A DNA stretch of 64,000 nucleotides from CAVZYN01 sp963779515 (lineage in GTDB: Bacteria; Pseudomonadota; Alphaproteobacteria; Rhizobiales; Hyphomicrobiaceae), in NCBI GenBank assembly GCA_963779515.1, contig CAVZYN010000013.1:1-64000 (forward strand). Reading direction: 5' to 3'. Of the stretch, positions 51,838 to 60,068 are shown piece by piece (position 1 is the stretch's first letter; each line of letters starts with the position of its first letter). Position numbers and translations under genes: made by a program. The notes below the pieces were generated by a model. The model was not told the DNA's origin. It made no database searches and saw nothing but the letters and a program-made list of their open reading frames with translations.

Positions 51838-52439
51838 GCTCAAAACTGACGCGTTGCACCTGGGCCGGCATCGATAATTCCGAATACGCGCGCTATCACG
51901 ACGAAGAATGGGGCATCCCCCACGCCGACGACCGCCGCCTGTTCGAAAAACTCATCCTCGAAGGCTTCCAGTCGGGCCTCTCCTGGCTGACGATCCTGAA
52001 AAAGCGCGACAACTTCCGCCGCGCCTTCCACGACTTCGACGCCGAAAAAATCGCCCGCTACGGCGCCAAGGATGTCGCCCGGCTGATGGCCGACGCCGGC
52101 ATCATCCGCAACAAACTCAAGGTCGAAGCCTCCATCGACAACGCCAAGGCACTCTTGAAACTGTCGGAGAAAACCTCGCTCTCAGCCTTTCTCTGGAGCC
52201 ATCTCGACGGCAAACCGCTGATCCACAGCCGCGCCAGCTCCAAGGAGGTCCCAGCCGTCACCGATGAATCGACGGCCATTTCCAAAGCCCTGAAGAAGGA
52301 AGGCTTCCGCTTCGTCGGCCCAACCACGCTCTACGCCTTCATGCAATCCGTCGGCATGGTCAACGATCACCTCGTCACCTGTCATCGACACGCCCCCTGC
52401 GCCAAGCTGCAGCGCGCCTTCAAGTTGCCGAAGCGATGA
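51834..52439 (+). CDS. tag: DNA-3-methyladenine glycosylase I
   Basis: 201 aa. Removes 3-methyladenine from DNA. Zinc and substrate motifs: RCTWAGIDNSEYARYHDEEWG near the start (Cys and His), LFEKLILEGFQSGLSWLTIL with the catalytic Glu, and the C-terminal CHRHAPC with His and Cys ligands. All are in place and length is normal. Co-translated with ygfZ; the HD gene follows seven bases after its stop. Confidence 0.95.
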   Translation: MSSKLTRCTWAGIDNSEYARYHDEEWGIPHADDRRLFEKLILEGFQSGLSWLTILKKRDNFRRAFHDFDAEKIARYGAKDVARLMADAGIIRNKLKVEASIDNAKALLKLSEKTSLSAFLWSHLDGKPLIHSRASSKEVPAVTDESTAISKALKKEGFRFVGPTTLYAFMQSVGMVNDHLVTCHRHAPCAKLQRAFKLPKR

Positions 52440-52446
52440 CCAAGCG

Positions 52447-53052
52447 ATGACCACGCAAAAACCGCCGCCGCGCGCCTGGCAACGCATGCTCTCCGGCCGC
52501 CGCCTCGATCTCCTCGATCCCTCGCCGCTCGACATCGAGATCGAGGACATCGCCCACGGCCTCGCGCGCGTCGCCCGTTGGAACGGCCAGACACTTGGCG
52601 ATCATACATTCTCAGTCGCGCAGCACACGCTGATCGTCGAAGAGATTTTCTCGGCCAGCCATCCGAACCTGGACCGCGACGCACGCCGCGCTGCGCTCTT
52701 GCACGACGCGCCCGAATACGTCGTCGGCGATCTCATCAGCCCCTTCAAGGCCGCCATCGGCCTCGACTACAAGGCCTTCGAGAACCGCCTGCTCGCCGCC
52801 ATCCATCGCCGCTTCGGACTTCCCGAGGTGCTCGCTCCCGAGCTCACGCAAAAGATCAAGGACGCCGACCGCACCGCCGCATACTTCGAAGCCACCGCAC
52901 TCGCCGGCTTCGCCCACGACGAAGCCGAGCGCTTCTTCGGCAAGCCCAATCTGACAGCCGTGCTCACTAAAAAACTGACGCACCTCGAAGCGCGTCCACT
53001 GGCGGAAATTCAGGCGGCCTTCCTCGACCAATTCGAAAATCTCTCGGAGTAA
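52447..53052 (+). CDS. HD-domain phosphohydrolase (YfbR-like)
   Basis: 201 aa. HD-domain protein with VARWNGQTLGDHTFSVAQHTLIVEE, trimmed to its His-rich core DHTFSVAQH, then ALLHDAPEYVVGDLISPFK with the HD doublet, and KIKDADRTAAYFEA as the last Asp. It resembles 5'-deoxynucleotidase YfbR and other HD hydrolases. Third gene of the plus-strand run ygfZ-tag-HD-phosphatase, with two-base spacing to the next gene, which suggests one operon. Confidence 0.88.
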   Translation: MTTQKPPPRAWQRMLSGRRLDLLDPSPLDIEIEDIAHGLARVARWNGQTLGDHTFSVAQHTLIVEEIFSASHPNLDRDARRAALLHDAPEYVVGDLISPFKAAIGLDYKAFENRLLAAIHRRFGLPEVLAPELTQKIKDADRTAAYFEATALAGFAHDEAERFFGKPNLTAVLTKKLTHLEARPLAEIQAAFLDQFENLSE

Positions 53053-53054
53053 CC

Positions 53055-53570
53055 ATGCCGCGCATTCACGTCTGTTCCCTTGATCGCGTCCCCGAAGCGG
53101 TGGCCCGTCTTGGCGCCTCGCGGCTCGTCACACTGCTGCGCGAACCGCCGGTGCCGACTCCTGCGAGCCTCGCGCCGGATCATCATTTGCGCCTCGCCAT
53201 GAACGACATCGCCGCACCGCAACACGGCATGGTGCATCCGGGAGCAGAACACATCGAAGAGTTGCTGCACTTCGTCCGCGCCTGGGACCAGCGCGCACCG
53301 ATGGTCATCCATTGCTGGGCCGGCATCAGCCGCTCGACGGCCGCCTGCTTCATTACGCTCTGCGCCTTGAACCCGGCGCGCGCCGAGGTTGAATTCGCGC
53401 GCGAAATTCGCAGCATATCGCCGCCCGCAACGCCGAACGCGCTTATGATTCGGCTGGCCGACGATCTGCTGCAGCGGCGTGGACGCATGCGCGCGGCGAT
53501 CGACTCCATTGGCCGCGGAGAAGAAGCAGCAGTCGGAACACCTTTCAGCATTCCGGCGACAACCGATTGA
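53055..53570 (+). CDS. Dual-specificity/tyrosine phosphatase-like protein
   Basis: 171 aa. The P-loop HCWAGISRSTAA gives the HCx5RS catalytic motif of cysteine phosphatases. Upstream helical segments and the acid in MNDIAAPQHGMVHPG may provide the general acid. Small single-domain proteins of this kind are common in Hyphomicrobiales beside the HD gene; substrate is not known and lipid or nucleotide phosphates are possible. Last gene of the operon. Confidence 0.85.
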   Translation: MPRIHVCSLDRVPEAVARLGASRLVTLLREPPVPTPASLAPDHHLRLAMNDIAAPQHGMVHPGAEHIEELLHFVRAWDQRAPMVIHCWAGISRSTAACFITLCALNPARAEVEFAREIRSISPPATPNALMIRLADDLLQRRGRMRAAIDSIGRGEEAAVGTPFSIPATTD

Positions 53571-53649
53571 AATTCAGACGTTTTTATATCGTTGCGTCAC
53601 GACTCTGCCTCAATTATGGTCAGTTTTGATTATCTCTTTTGCCCAAAAT

Positions 53650-53663
53650 TGCCATGATTGGCA
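53650..53663. promoter_or_regulatory. Short inverted repeat upstream of the NrtR-like regulator
   Basis: TGCCA (53650-53654) and TGGCA (53659-53663) with four bases between, 46 bases before the start codon, in an A/T-rich stretch. Position suits an autoregulatory operator, though arms are short. Confidence 0.35.
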
Positions 53664-53708
53664 CTTACTCCATTTTTCAAGTTCTTCTTCAAACGTTTGG
53701 GGATCATC

Positions 53709-54734
53709 ATGACCATTCCGGCAGGCCAACTCAGGGCCGCACTTCGTCCGCAATCGGCAGATTTCTCGCCTGAAACCGCACGCGCACGCGCTGACCGTGT
53801 CGAGGTTATGCTCGCATCGACGTTGGTGGCCATCCGCAACGACGAACCCTGCGTTCTTGTTCGCGCCGTCGAAGCCGACAAAGCCGTCACCATGGGCTTG
53901 GCGGGCGGACCTTTTGATGCGGCGCAATATGACACCGTCGATAGCGCCGCGCGCGCGCTGATCACGGCGACGACGCGTCAGCCAGCGCCCCGCCTCGATC
54001 AGCTTTGCACCATCTCCGGCCATGGCAAGGCGAATGGCGCCGTTGCAGTGCCGACGTTGATCGTTGGCTTTCTCGGCCTGCTCGGCAATCCGGAGGCCAT
54101 CACCTCGTCCGCGCTGAACTGGCAGAGCTGGTACACGTTTCTGCCCTGGGAAGATCGCCGCCCGTCGGCGCAGCATCCAAATGCCTTCGAGACAGCCGTT
54201 CTCGAGCGCGCGGAAACCGTGGATTCCCAAGCACAAAGTCGCACGTCCACGACCGCGACTGTCAACCGCCGCCGCCAGGTTGAATGCCTGTTCGGCTTGA
54301 ACGGCCATGTGTGGGACGAGACCAAGGCCGTCGAGCGCTTCGAGGTCCTGCGCGCCATCGGCCTGATCAGCGAGCATGCCGTCAGCCAGCAGCTAGCGGT
54401 CGTCGATCAAGCCGCGCAACCGCCGCTTCCGGCCGCAGGAACGGCGATGCTGCCCGGCCATCGCCACGTCCTTGCCGCCGCCATTGCCCGCTTGCGGTCG
54501 CGCATCAAGGACAACCCGATCGTTCCCGAACTGCTGACGGGCGAGTTCACGCTGTTTGAACTGCAGAAGGTGGTGGAAGCGATCTTGAAGCCGAACCTCC
54601 ACAAGCAGAACTTCCGCCGTCAGGTCGAGAGCGCCAATCTGGTCGAATCCACCGGCCACCAAAAGCGCGACACGGGCGGCCGGCCGGCGGAGCTCTATCG
54701 CTACAGCAGCGACGCGCTGCTGCGCGCGCTCTGA
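53709..54734 (+). CDS. NrtR-like NAD-related transcriptional regulator
   Basis: 341 aa from ATG 53709 (MTIPAGQL). The N-terminal part (about residues 30-190) resembles a degenerate Nudix sensor domain seen in NrtR proteins, with the hydrolase box not complete; the C-terminal part from about residue 245 (LLTGEFTLFELQKVVEAIL, LHKQNFRRQVESANLVES, GRPAELYRY) has the winged-helix form of NrtR regulators. Such proteins control NAD synthesis or salvage genes and sense ADP-ribose or NAD derivatives. No NAD gene lies adjacent, so targets are unknown. Confidence 0.68.
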   Translation: MTIPAGQLRAALRPQSADFSPETARARADRVEVMLASTLVAIRNDEPCVLVRAVEADKAVTMGLAGGPFDAAQYDTVDSAARALITATTRQPAPRLDQLCTISGHGKANGAVAVPTLIVGFLGLLGNPEAITSSALNWQSWYTFLPWEDRRPSAQHPNAFETAVLERAETVDSQAQSRTSTTATVNRRRQVECLFGLNGHVWDETKAVERFEVLRAIGLISEHAVSQQLAVVDQAAQPPLPAAGTAMLPGHRHVLAAAIARLRSRIKDNPIVPELLTGEFTLFELQKVVEAILKPNLHKQNFRRQVESANLVESTGHQKRDTGGRPAELYRYSSDALLRAL

Positions 54735-54771
54735 TCGCGATCAAGCATTTCGATCGGACGATCTTGCATTC

Positions 54772-55077
54772 ATGGAAGGGCCGGTCCACATGACGTGGAG
54801 CGGCCTTTTGGCTGCGATCTTCGAGGCAATCGATATGGACAGTTTCGGCACCTTCGTCGCAGTCTACGGCACCTTCGCCCTGGTCTCGGCAATCACCGCC
54901 GGCGTCATTGCCGCCTACAAACGTCGCGACTACTCCTATTGGGTCGCCGTTACCTTCCTGCTGCCGTTGATGCTGGTCGTGCTGCTCTCCACCCCCTCCA
55001 ACACCGGGCCGCGCAAACGCCGCGAAACCCTGGATGAAGAAGAAGATCGTCAGTTGGCGGCAGCCGAGCGCGACTGA
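54772..55077 (+). CDS. Hypothetical two-helix membrane protein
   Basis: 101 aa with two hydrophobic segments (FVAVYGTFALVSAITAGVIAAY and YWVAVTFLLPLMLVVLLS) and a charged C-terminal tail (PRKRRETLDEEEDRQ). No family recognised. Position just after the regulator gene, with 37 bases between, is the only context. An ATG at 54790 gives a shorter form. Confidence 0.55.
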   Translation: MEGPVHMTWSGLLAAIFEAIDMDSFGTFVAVYGTFALVSAITAGVIAAYKRRDYSYWVAVTFLLPLMLVVLLSTPSNTGPRKRRETLDEEEDRQLAAAERD

Positions 55078-55155
55078 TCTTTTCTTTCCGCACTTCCCCT
55101 TGTCACTTCCAATGTATACATTGCGAAGGCCGCGTGTCGGCTGCTGTGGGGACCA

Positions 55156-56268
55156 ATGACGACAACCAACACACGCTTCCGCATTGCCTCGCTGCCAGGC
55201 GACGGCATCGGCAAGGAGATCATTCCGCCTGCCATCGCCATCATCGACAAACTCGCCCGCGCGATGGGCGGCTTCGCGTTCACCGTTGAAGAGCGCAAGG
55301 ATTGCGGCGCTGAATATTTCAAGGAAAGCGGCAAGGACTGCTCCACCGAGGCGTTCGAAGCCGCCCGCGGCGCCGACGCCATTCTGCTTGGCGCCATGGG
55401 CTTGCCGAGCGTGCGCTACGACAATGGCACCGAGATCGCGCCGCACCTGCGCATGCGCGAGGAGTTCGGCCTCTACGCCGGCGTCCGCCCCGTCAAGGCG
55501 TTCCTCGGCACGCCGCGCCGCCTGCTCGATGAGCGCGCCGAAAAAATAGACATGATCATTCTGCGCGAATCGACCGAGGGCCTCTTCTTCACCCAAGGCC
55601 GCGGCGAAGTCATCGGCGACTTCGAAGCCCGCGAGACGCTGCGCATCACCCGCCCGACCACCGAAAAACTCTGCGACACCGCCTTCCGCCTCGCGCGCCG
55701 CCGCAAATCCAAAGGCCGTCCCGGCAAAGTCACCTGCGTCGACAAAGCCAACGTCTTTCGCGCCTTCGCCTTCTTCCGGAAAATCTTCGACGAGCGCGCC
55801 AAAAACTTCCCCGACATCGCCGCCGGTCACAACTACGTCGACGCCATGGCGCTCGATCTCGTCCGCCGCCCGTGGGACTTCGACGTCCTCGTGATGGAAA
55901 ACATGTTCGGCGACATTCTCTCCGATCTCGGCGGCGGCCTCGTCGGCGGCATGGGCATGGCGCCCTGCGCCGAACTCGGCGAAAAGCATGCGCTGTTCCA
56001 GCCCGCCCACGGCTCCGCGCCCGACATCGCCGGCCATGACATGGCCAACCCCACCGCGACGCTGCTCTCCACCGCGATGATGCTCGACTGGCTCGGCGAT
56101 CGTCACGGCATCGAGAAACTGGGCGAAGCCGCGATCATCCTGGAGCGCGCGGTCGAAACCGGCTTTGCAACGCAACGCCTGCGCCCTATGGAGTTCGGCG
56201 GCGATCAAGGTCTCGCGGCCGCCATGGCATCCGTGAACGACCTGATCGACCAAGAACTGAAACGCTGA
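55156..56268 (+). CDS. Isocitrate/isopropylmalate dehydrogenase-family oxidoreductase
   Basis: 370 aa. NAD(P)-dependent beta-decarboxylating dehydrogenase of the tartrate/isopropylmalate/homoisocitrate type. ASLPGDGIGKEI opens the fold, LRMREEFGLYAGVRPV and LRESTEGLFFTQGRGE hold substrate residues, VDKANVFR and DFDVLVMENMFGDILSDLGGGL bind metal and substrate, and AHGSAPDIAGHDMANPTA the cofactor. The variation in the substrate loop suggests something other than leuB. Neighbours: Gfo/Idh oxidoreductase and a GntR regulator, so a catabolic role is plausible. Confidence 0.85.
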   Translation: MTTTNTRFRIASLPGDGIGKEIIPPAIAIIDKLARAMGGFAFTVEERKDCGAEYFKESGKDCSTEAFEAARGADAILLGAMGLPSVRYDNGTEIAPHLRMREEFGLYAGVRPVKAFLGTPRRLLDERAEKIDMIILRESTEGLFFTQGRGEVIGDFEARETLRITRPTTEKLCDTAFRLARRRKSKGRPGKVTCVDKANVFRAFAFFRKIFDERAKNFPDIAAGHNYVDAMALDLVRRPWDFDVLVMENMFGDILSDLGGGLVGGMGMAPCAELGEKHALFQPAHGSAPDIAGHDMANPTATLLSTAMMLDWLGDRHGIEKLGEAAIILERAVETGFATQRLRPMEFGGDQGLAAAMASVNDLIDQELKR

Positions 56269-56284
56269 ACCCGGAACACCCCTG

Positions 56285-57313
56285 ATGTCAGCAGACCTGA
56301 CCGTAGCCGTCGTCGGCGCCGGCTATTTCGCCCGCTATCACCATGACGCATGGAACCGGCTCGGAGAGGCAAGACTGGTGGCCATCTGCGATCAGGACCT
56401 GTCAAAAGCCAATGACGCCGCATCGTTGGTCGGCAATCCGCGCGTGTTCGACGATGTCGCCACCATGCTGGAGACAGTGAAGCCTGACATTGTCGACATC
56501 GCGACGCCGCCGACGACGCACGCGGCCTTCATCCGCGAATTGCTGACACGAAAGATCACGACCGTCTGCCAGAAACCGTTCTGCCTCTCGATCGACGAAG
56601 CCAAATCTGTGGTCGCGCTCGCCAAGGCGAACAACACCCGCCTGATCGTGCACGAGAACTTCCGCTTCCAGCCTTGGTTCCGGTCCGCACGCGACCGCAT
56701 CGACAGCGGCGACCTCGGCGACCTCTACAGCATCAGCTTCCGGCTGCGCCCCGGCGATGGCCAAGGCCCCGACGCCTACCTCAATCGCCAGCCGTATTTC
56801 CAGAAGATGCCGCGCTTCTTGATCCGCGAAACCGGCATCCACTTCATCGATACGTTCCGCTACCTGATGGGCGAGGTCACCGGCGTCTTTGCGCGCTTGA
56901 ACCGGCTCAATCCCGTCATGGCCGGGGAAGACGCGGGCATCGTCCACTTCGATTTCACATCGGGCGCGCGCGGCCTCTTCGACGCCAATCGCCTCTCGAG
57001 CCACGCTGCCGCCAATCGCCGCCTGACGATGGGCGAAATGCTGATCGAGGGCTCGAAGGCCGTGCTCACCATCGACGGCTTCGGCCGTCTGTCCATCCGC
57101 GCCCACGCCGACAACGCCGCCAAACCCATTTCCGGCGAGTGGCAAGCCCGCGGCTTTGGCGGCGACAGCGTCTTGCGCTTGCAGGAGCACGTCATCAACC
57201 ATCTGCGCGCCGGCACGCCCCTCGAAACCGGCGCCGACGGTTACATTCGCAATCTCGAAATTGAAAACGCCATCTATAAGTCCAACGAGACGGCGACTTA
57301 TATTGCGATATAG
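56285..57313 (+). CDS. Gfo/Idh/MocA-family oxidoreductase
   Basis: 342 aa. Rossmann domain with VAVVGAGYFARYHHDAW, AICDQDL and the family motif VCQKPFCLSIDEAK (E/QKP). The C-terminal beta-sheet domain carries ETGIHFIDTFRYLMGEVTG, where the His usually takes part in catalysis. Acts on sugars, inositols or related polyols with NAD(P). It is 16 bases after the dehydrogenase gene and 27 before the regulator gene, so the three are probably one unit. Confidence 0.9.
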   Translation: MSADLTVAVVGAGYFARYHHDAWNRLGEARLVAICDQDLSKANDAASLVGNPRVFDDVATMLETVKPDIVDIATPPTTHAAFIRELLTRKITTVCQKPFCLSIDEAKSVVALAKANNTRLIVHENFRFQPWFRSARDRIDSGDLGDLYSISFRLRPGDGQGPDAYLNRQPYFQKMPRFLIRETGIHFIDTFRYLMGEVTGVFARLNRLNPVMAGEDAGIVHFDFTSGARGLFDANRLSSHAAANRRLTMGEMLIEGSKAVLTIDGFGRLSIRAHADNAAKPISGEWQARGFGGDSVLRLQEHVINHLRAGTPLETGADGYIRNLEIENAIYKSNETATYIAI

Positions 57314-57340
57314 TGCCATGTTCCCGCGTGAGGACTGCTG

Positions 57341-58069
57341 ATGCCCACGGCAAAACGTCAAGCAACCGAGGTTCGAGATCCAGCCTCAGGCCCCGCCGGG
57401 ATCGTCGCCGATCGCGGCTCCAACACCCAGCGTGCCTACACCGAAATCCGCCGCCGCATTCTCGACAACACGATGCCCGCCGGCAGCCAATACCTCGAGC
57501 AGGAGTTGGCCGCCCTGCTGGGCATGAGCCGCACGCCCGTGCGCGAAGCCCTCATTCGCCTCGCTGAAGAGCGCCTCGTCGAAGTCCGCCCGCGTCATGG
57601 CGTCCGCGTGCTGCCGCTGTCGCCCGCCGACATGCGCGACATCTACGAACTGTTGACCGAACTCGAATCGCTCGCTGCCCGCCGCGTCGCCGAGAAAGGC
57701 GCGAGCCCCCATCAGATCCGCGCGCTCGAGCAAACCATCACCAACATGGACCAAGCCCTTGCTCACAACGACCTGATCGGCTGGGCCGCGGCCGACGAAC
57801 GCTTTCACAGCCTCCTCGTCGCCTACAGCGGCAATTCGCGGCTTGTCGCAACGGTGTCCACCTTCATGGATCAGGTTCATCGCGCCCGCATGCAGACGCT
57901 CGCACATCGCCCGCGCCCCATCGACTCGACCCGCGACCACGCCGATCTCATCAGGGCCATCAAAGCCCGCGATCCCGCCACCGCCGCTAAAATCCACCGC
58001 GCCCACCGCGAACGCGCCGGCACCATGCTCGTCGCCCTCCTCGAACGCCTCGGCCTGTCCGCGGTGTGA
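57341..58069 (+). CDS. GntR-family (FadR/FCD) transcriptional regulator
   Basis: 242 aa. N-terminal winged helix-turn-helix (IRRRILDNTMPAGSQYLEQELAALLGMSRTPVREALIRL, trimmed parts QELAALLGMSRTPVREAL), then an FCD helical effector domain from about residue 95 (DIYELLTELESLAARRVAEKG, DERFHSLLVAYSGN, DHADLIRAI) whose Asp and His residues normally bind metal. Probably controls the two preceding oxidoreductase genes in answer to their substrate. Last gene before the tandem repeat. Confidence 0.9.
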   Translation: MPTAKRQATEVRDPASGPAGIVADRGSNTQRAYTEIRRRILDNTMPAGSQYLEQELAALLGMSRTPVREALIRLAEERLVEVRPRHGVRVLPLSPADMRDIYELLTELESLAARRVAEKGASPHQIRALEQTITNMDQALAHNDLIGWAAADERFHSLLVAYSGNSRLVATVSTFMDQVHRARMQTLAHRPRPIDSTRDHADLIRAIKARDPATAAKIHRAHRERAGTMLVALLERLGLSAV

Positions 58070-58080
58070 TCTTCCCGGTT

Positions 58081-58521
58081 CTTCCTTCTCCCTGAGGGAG
58101 AAGGTGCCCCGAAGGGGCGGATGAGGGGGACGTCATCGGCACATCTGCGTGTGGAACCACCCCTCATCCGGCCTTCGGCCACCTTCTCCCGATGGGAGAA
58201 GGATGAAAACAACGGGCGCTGGTGCTCGACTTCTTCCTTCTCCCTGAGGGAGAAGGTGCCCCGAAGGGGCGGATGAGGGGGACGTCATCGGCACATCTGC
58301 GCGTGGAACCACCCCTCATCCGGCCTTCGGCCACCTTCTCCCGATGGGAGAAGGATGAAAACAACGGGCGCTGGTGCTCGACTTCTTCCTTCTCCCTGAG
58401 GGAGAAGGTGCCCCGAAGGGGCGGATGAGGGGGACGTCATCGGCACATCTGCGTGTGGAACCACCCCTCATCCGGCCTTCGGCCACCTTCTCCCGATGGG
58501 AGAAGGATGAAAACAACGGGC
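58081..58521. repeat. 152-bp tandem repeat array (family C), 2.9 copies
   Basis: Units begin at 58081, 58233 and 58385, exactly 152 bases apart. Each holds two hairpins: CTTCTCCCTGAGGGAGAAG with CCCCGAAGGGG, and CCGGCCTTCGGCC with CTTCTCCCGATGGGAGAAG. Units differ at only one or a few positions (GCGTGTGG versus GCGCGTGG). Open frames in it are not genes. It fills the space directly before murE. Confidence 0.95.
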
Positions 58522-58621
58522 TTTCGTGTGCGCGAAGAGACGGCCTTTGGGCACGGCAATTGCGGTTTGGTAGTATCATCGATAGTTGAGTCGCCTCGCC
58601 GCGGCCTTTGGATCGGGTCTC

Positions 58622-60064
58622 ATGAAACTCGCCGACCTCATTGACGCAAACGTTGCAGCGCCCGCCGCCGCGACGGCACGCGACGTCACCGGCCTCACCG
58701 CCGATAGCCGCAAGGTTGCGCCCGGCATGATCTTCGCAGCACTCGCCGGCGCCAAAACCGACGGCGCCAAATTTATCGCCGACGCTGTGGTCAAAGGCGC
58801 CGTCGCGATCCTGGCCCCACCCGGCACCACCGCCCCCGCCAACACGCCTGTCCTTGAAGCCCGCGAACCGCGCCAGGCGCTGGCCCGCATGGCCGCCCGC
58901 TTCTACGGCCGCCAGCCCGACACCATCGTCGCCATCACCGGCACCAACGGCAAAACCTCCGTCGCCGACTTCACCCGCCAGCTTTACGCGGCCCTGGGCC
59001 GCCAAGCCGCATCGGTCGGTACAATCGGCGTCGTCAAGCCCGATGGCGCCGTCTACGGCTCACTGACGACGCCAGATCCCATCACCCTGCACGCAACCCT
59101 TGCCGATCTCGCCAACGACGGCGTCACGCACCTCGCCTTCGAAGCCTCCTCGCACGGCCTCGATCAATTCCGCCTCGACGGCGTCAAACTCGCCGCCGCC
59201 GCTTTTACAAACCTCGGCCGCGATCACCTCGACTATCATCCGACCATCGAAGACTACCTCGCCGCCAAGATGCGGCTCTTCAAGGAACTCCTCGCCCCCG
59301 GCCAACCCGCCATCGTCAACACCGACGGCCCGCGCGCGGCCGACGTCATCGCCGTCGCCAAGGCCCGCGGCCTCGCCCTCATGACCACCGGCATGCACGG
59401 CGATACGCTGAAGCTCATCGAGGCCAAGCCCGACGGCTTCGCCCAGCGCCTCATCATCGCGCACGCCGGCCAGACTTACCGCGTCCGTCTCGGCCTGATG
59501 GGCGACTATCAAGCCTCCAACGCGCTCGTTGCTGCCGCTCTCGCCATCGCCACCGGTGAAAACCCGAGCGTTGCCATCCGCGCCATCGAAACCCTCGAAG
59601 GCGTCAAAGGCCGCCTCGACATCGTCGGCGAACACCGTGGCGGCATCGCCGTCGTCGACTACGCCCACAAGCCCGAAGCGCTCGCCGCCGCCCTCGACGC
59701 GCTCCGGCCTTTCGCGACTGGACGCCTGATCTGCGTCTTCGGCTGCGGCGGCGACCGCGATCGCGGCAAGCGGCCCATCATGGGCCAGATCGCCATCGAC
59801 AAGGCGGATGTCGTGATCGTCACCGACGACAACCCGCGCACCGAAGCACCAGCCGCCATCCGCGCCGAAGTTCTGGCTGGCGCCATCGGCGCGACAGAAA
59901 TCGGCGACCGCCGCGAGGCTATCCGCGCCGGCGTCGCCCTGCTCGGCAAAGGCGACGTCCTTCTTGTCGCCGGCAAGGGTCACGAAAACGGCCAGATCAT
60001 CGGCACAACCACGCTGCCCTTCTCGGACCACGACGAGGTCCGCGCCGCATTCGACGGAGATTAG
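58622..60064 (+). CDS. murE: UDP-MurNAc-tripeptide synthetase MurE
   Basis: 480 aa from ATG 58622. Adds the third residue, meso-diaminopimelate here, to UDP-MurNAc-dipeptide. Mur ligase P-loop IVAITGTNGKTSVADF, carbamylated Lys region in YLAAKMRLFKELL, DDNPRTE (the DNPR motif for meso-DAP), and VDYAHKPEALAAALDAL. Upstream ATGs at 58586 are less likely. There is no ftsI or ftsL upstream; the 152-bp array takes their place. Followed by murF at a 4-base gap. Confidence 0.97.
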   Translation: MKLADLIDANVAAPAAATARDVTGLTADSRKVAPGMIFAALAGAKTDGAKFIADAVVKGAVAILAPPGTTAPANTPVLEAREPRQALARMAARFYGRQPDTIVAITGTNGKTSVADFTRQLYAALGRQAASVGTIGVVKPDGAVYGSLTTPDPITLHATLADLANDGVTHLAFEASSHGLDQFRLDGVKLAAAAFTNLGRDHLDYHPTIEDYLAAKMRLFKELLAPGQPAIVNTDGPRAADVIAVAKARGLALMTTGMHGDTLKLIEAKPDGFAQRLIIAHAGQTYRVRLGLMGDYQASNALVAAALAIATGENPSVAIRAIETLEGVKGRLDIVGEHRGGIAVVDYAHKPEALAAALDALRPFATGRLICVFGCGGDRDRGKRPIMGQIAIDKADVVIVTDDNPRTEAPAAIRAEVLAGAIGATEIGDRREAIRAGVALLGKGDVLLVAGKGHENGQIIGTTTLPFSDHDEVRAAFDGD

Positions 60065-60068
60065 CGTT

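Noticed and set aside
58222..58589. Short open frames in the 152-bp array
   Set aside because: They repeat with the unit and hold hairpin arms; no RBS or coding signal.
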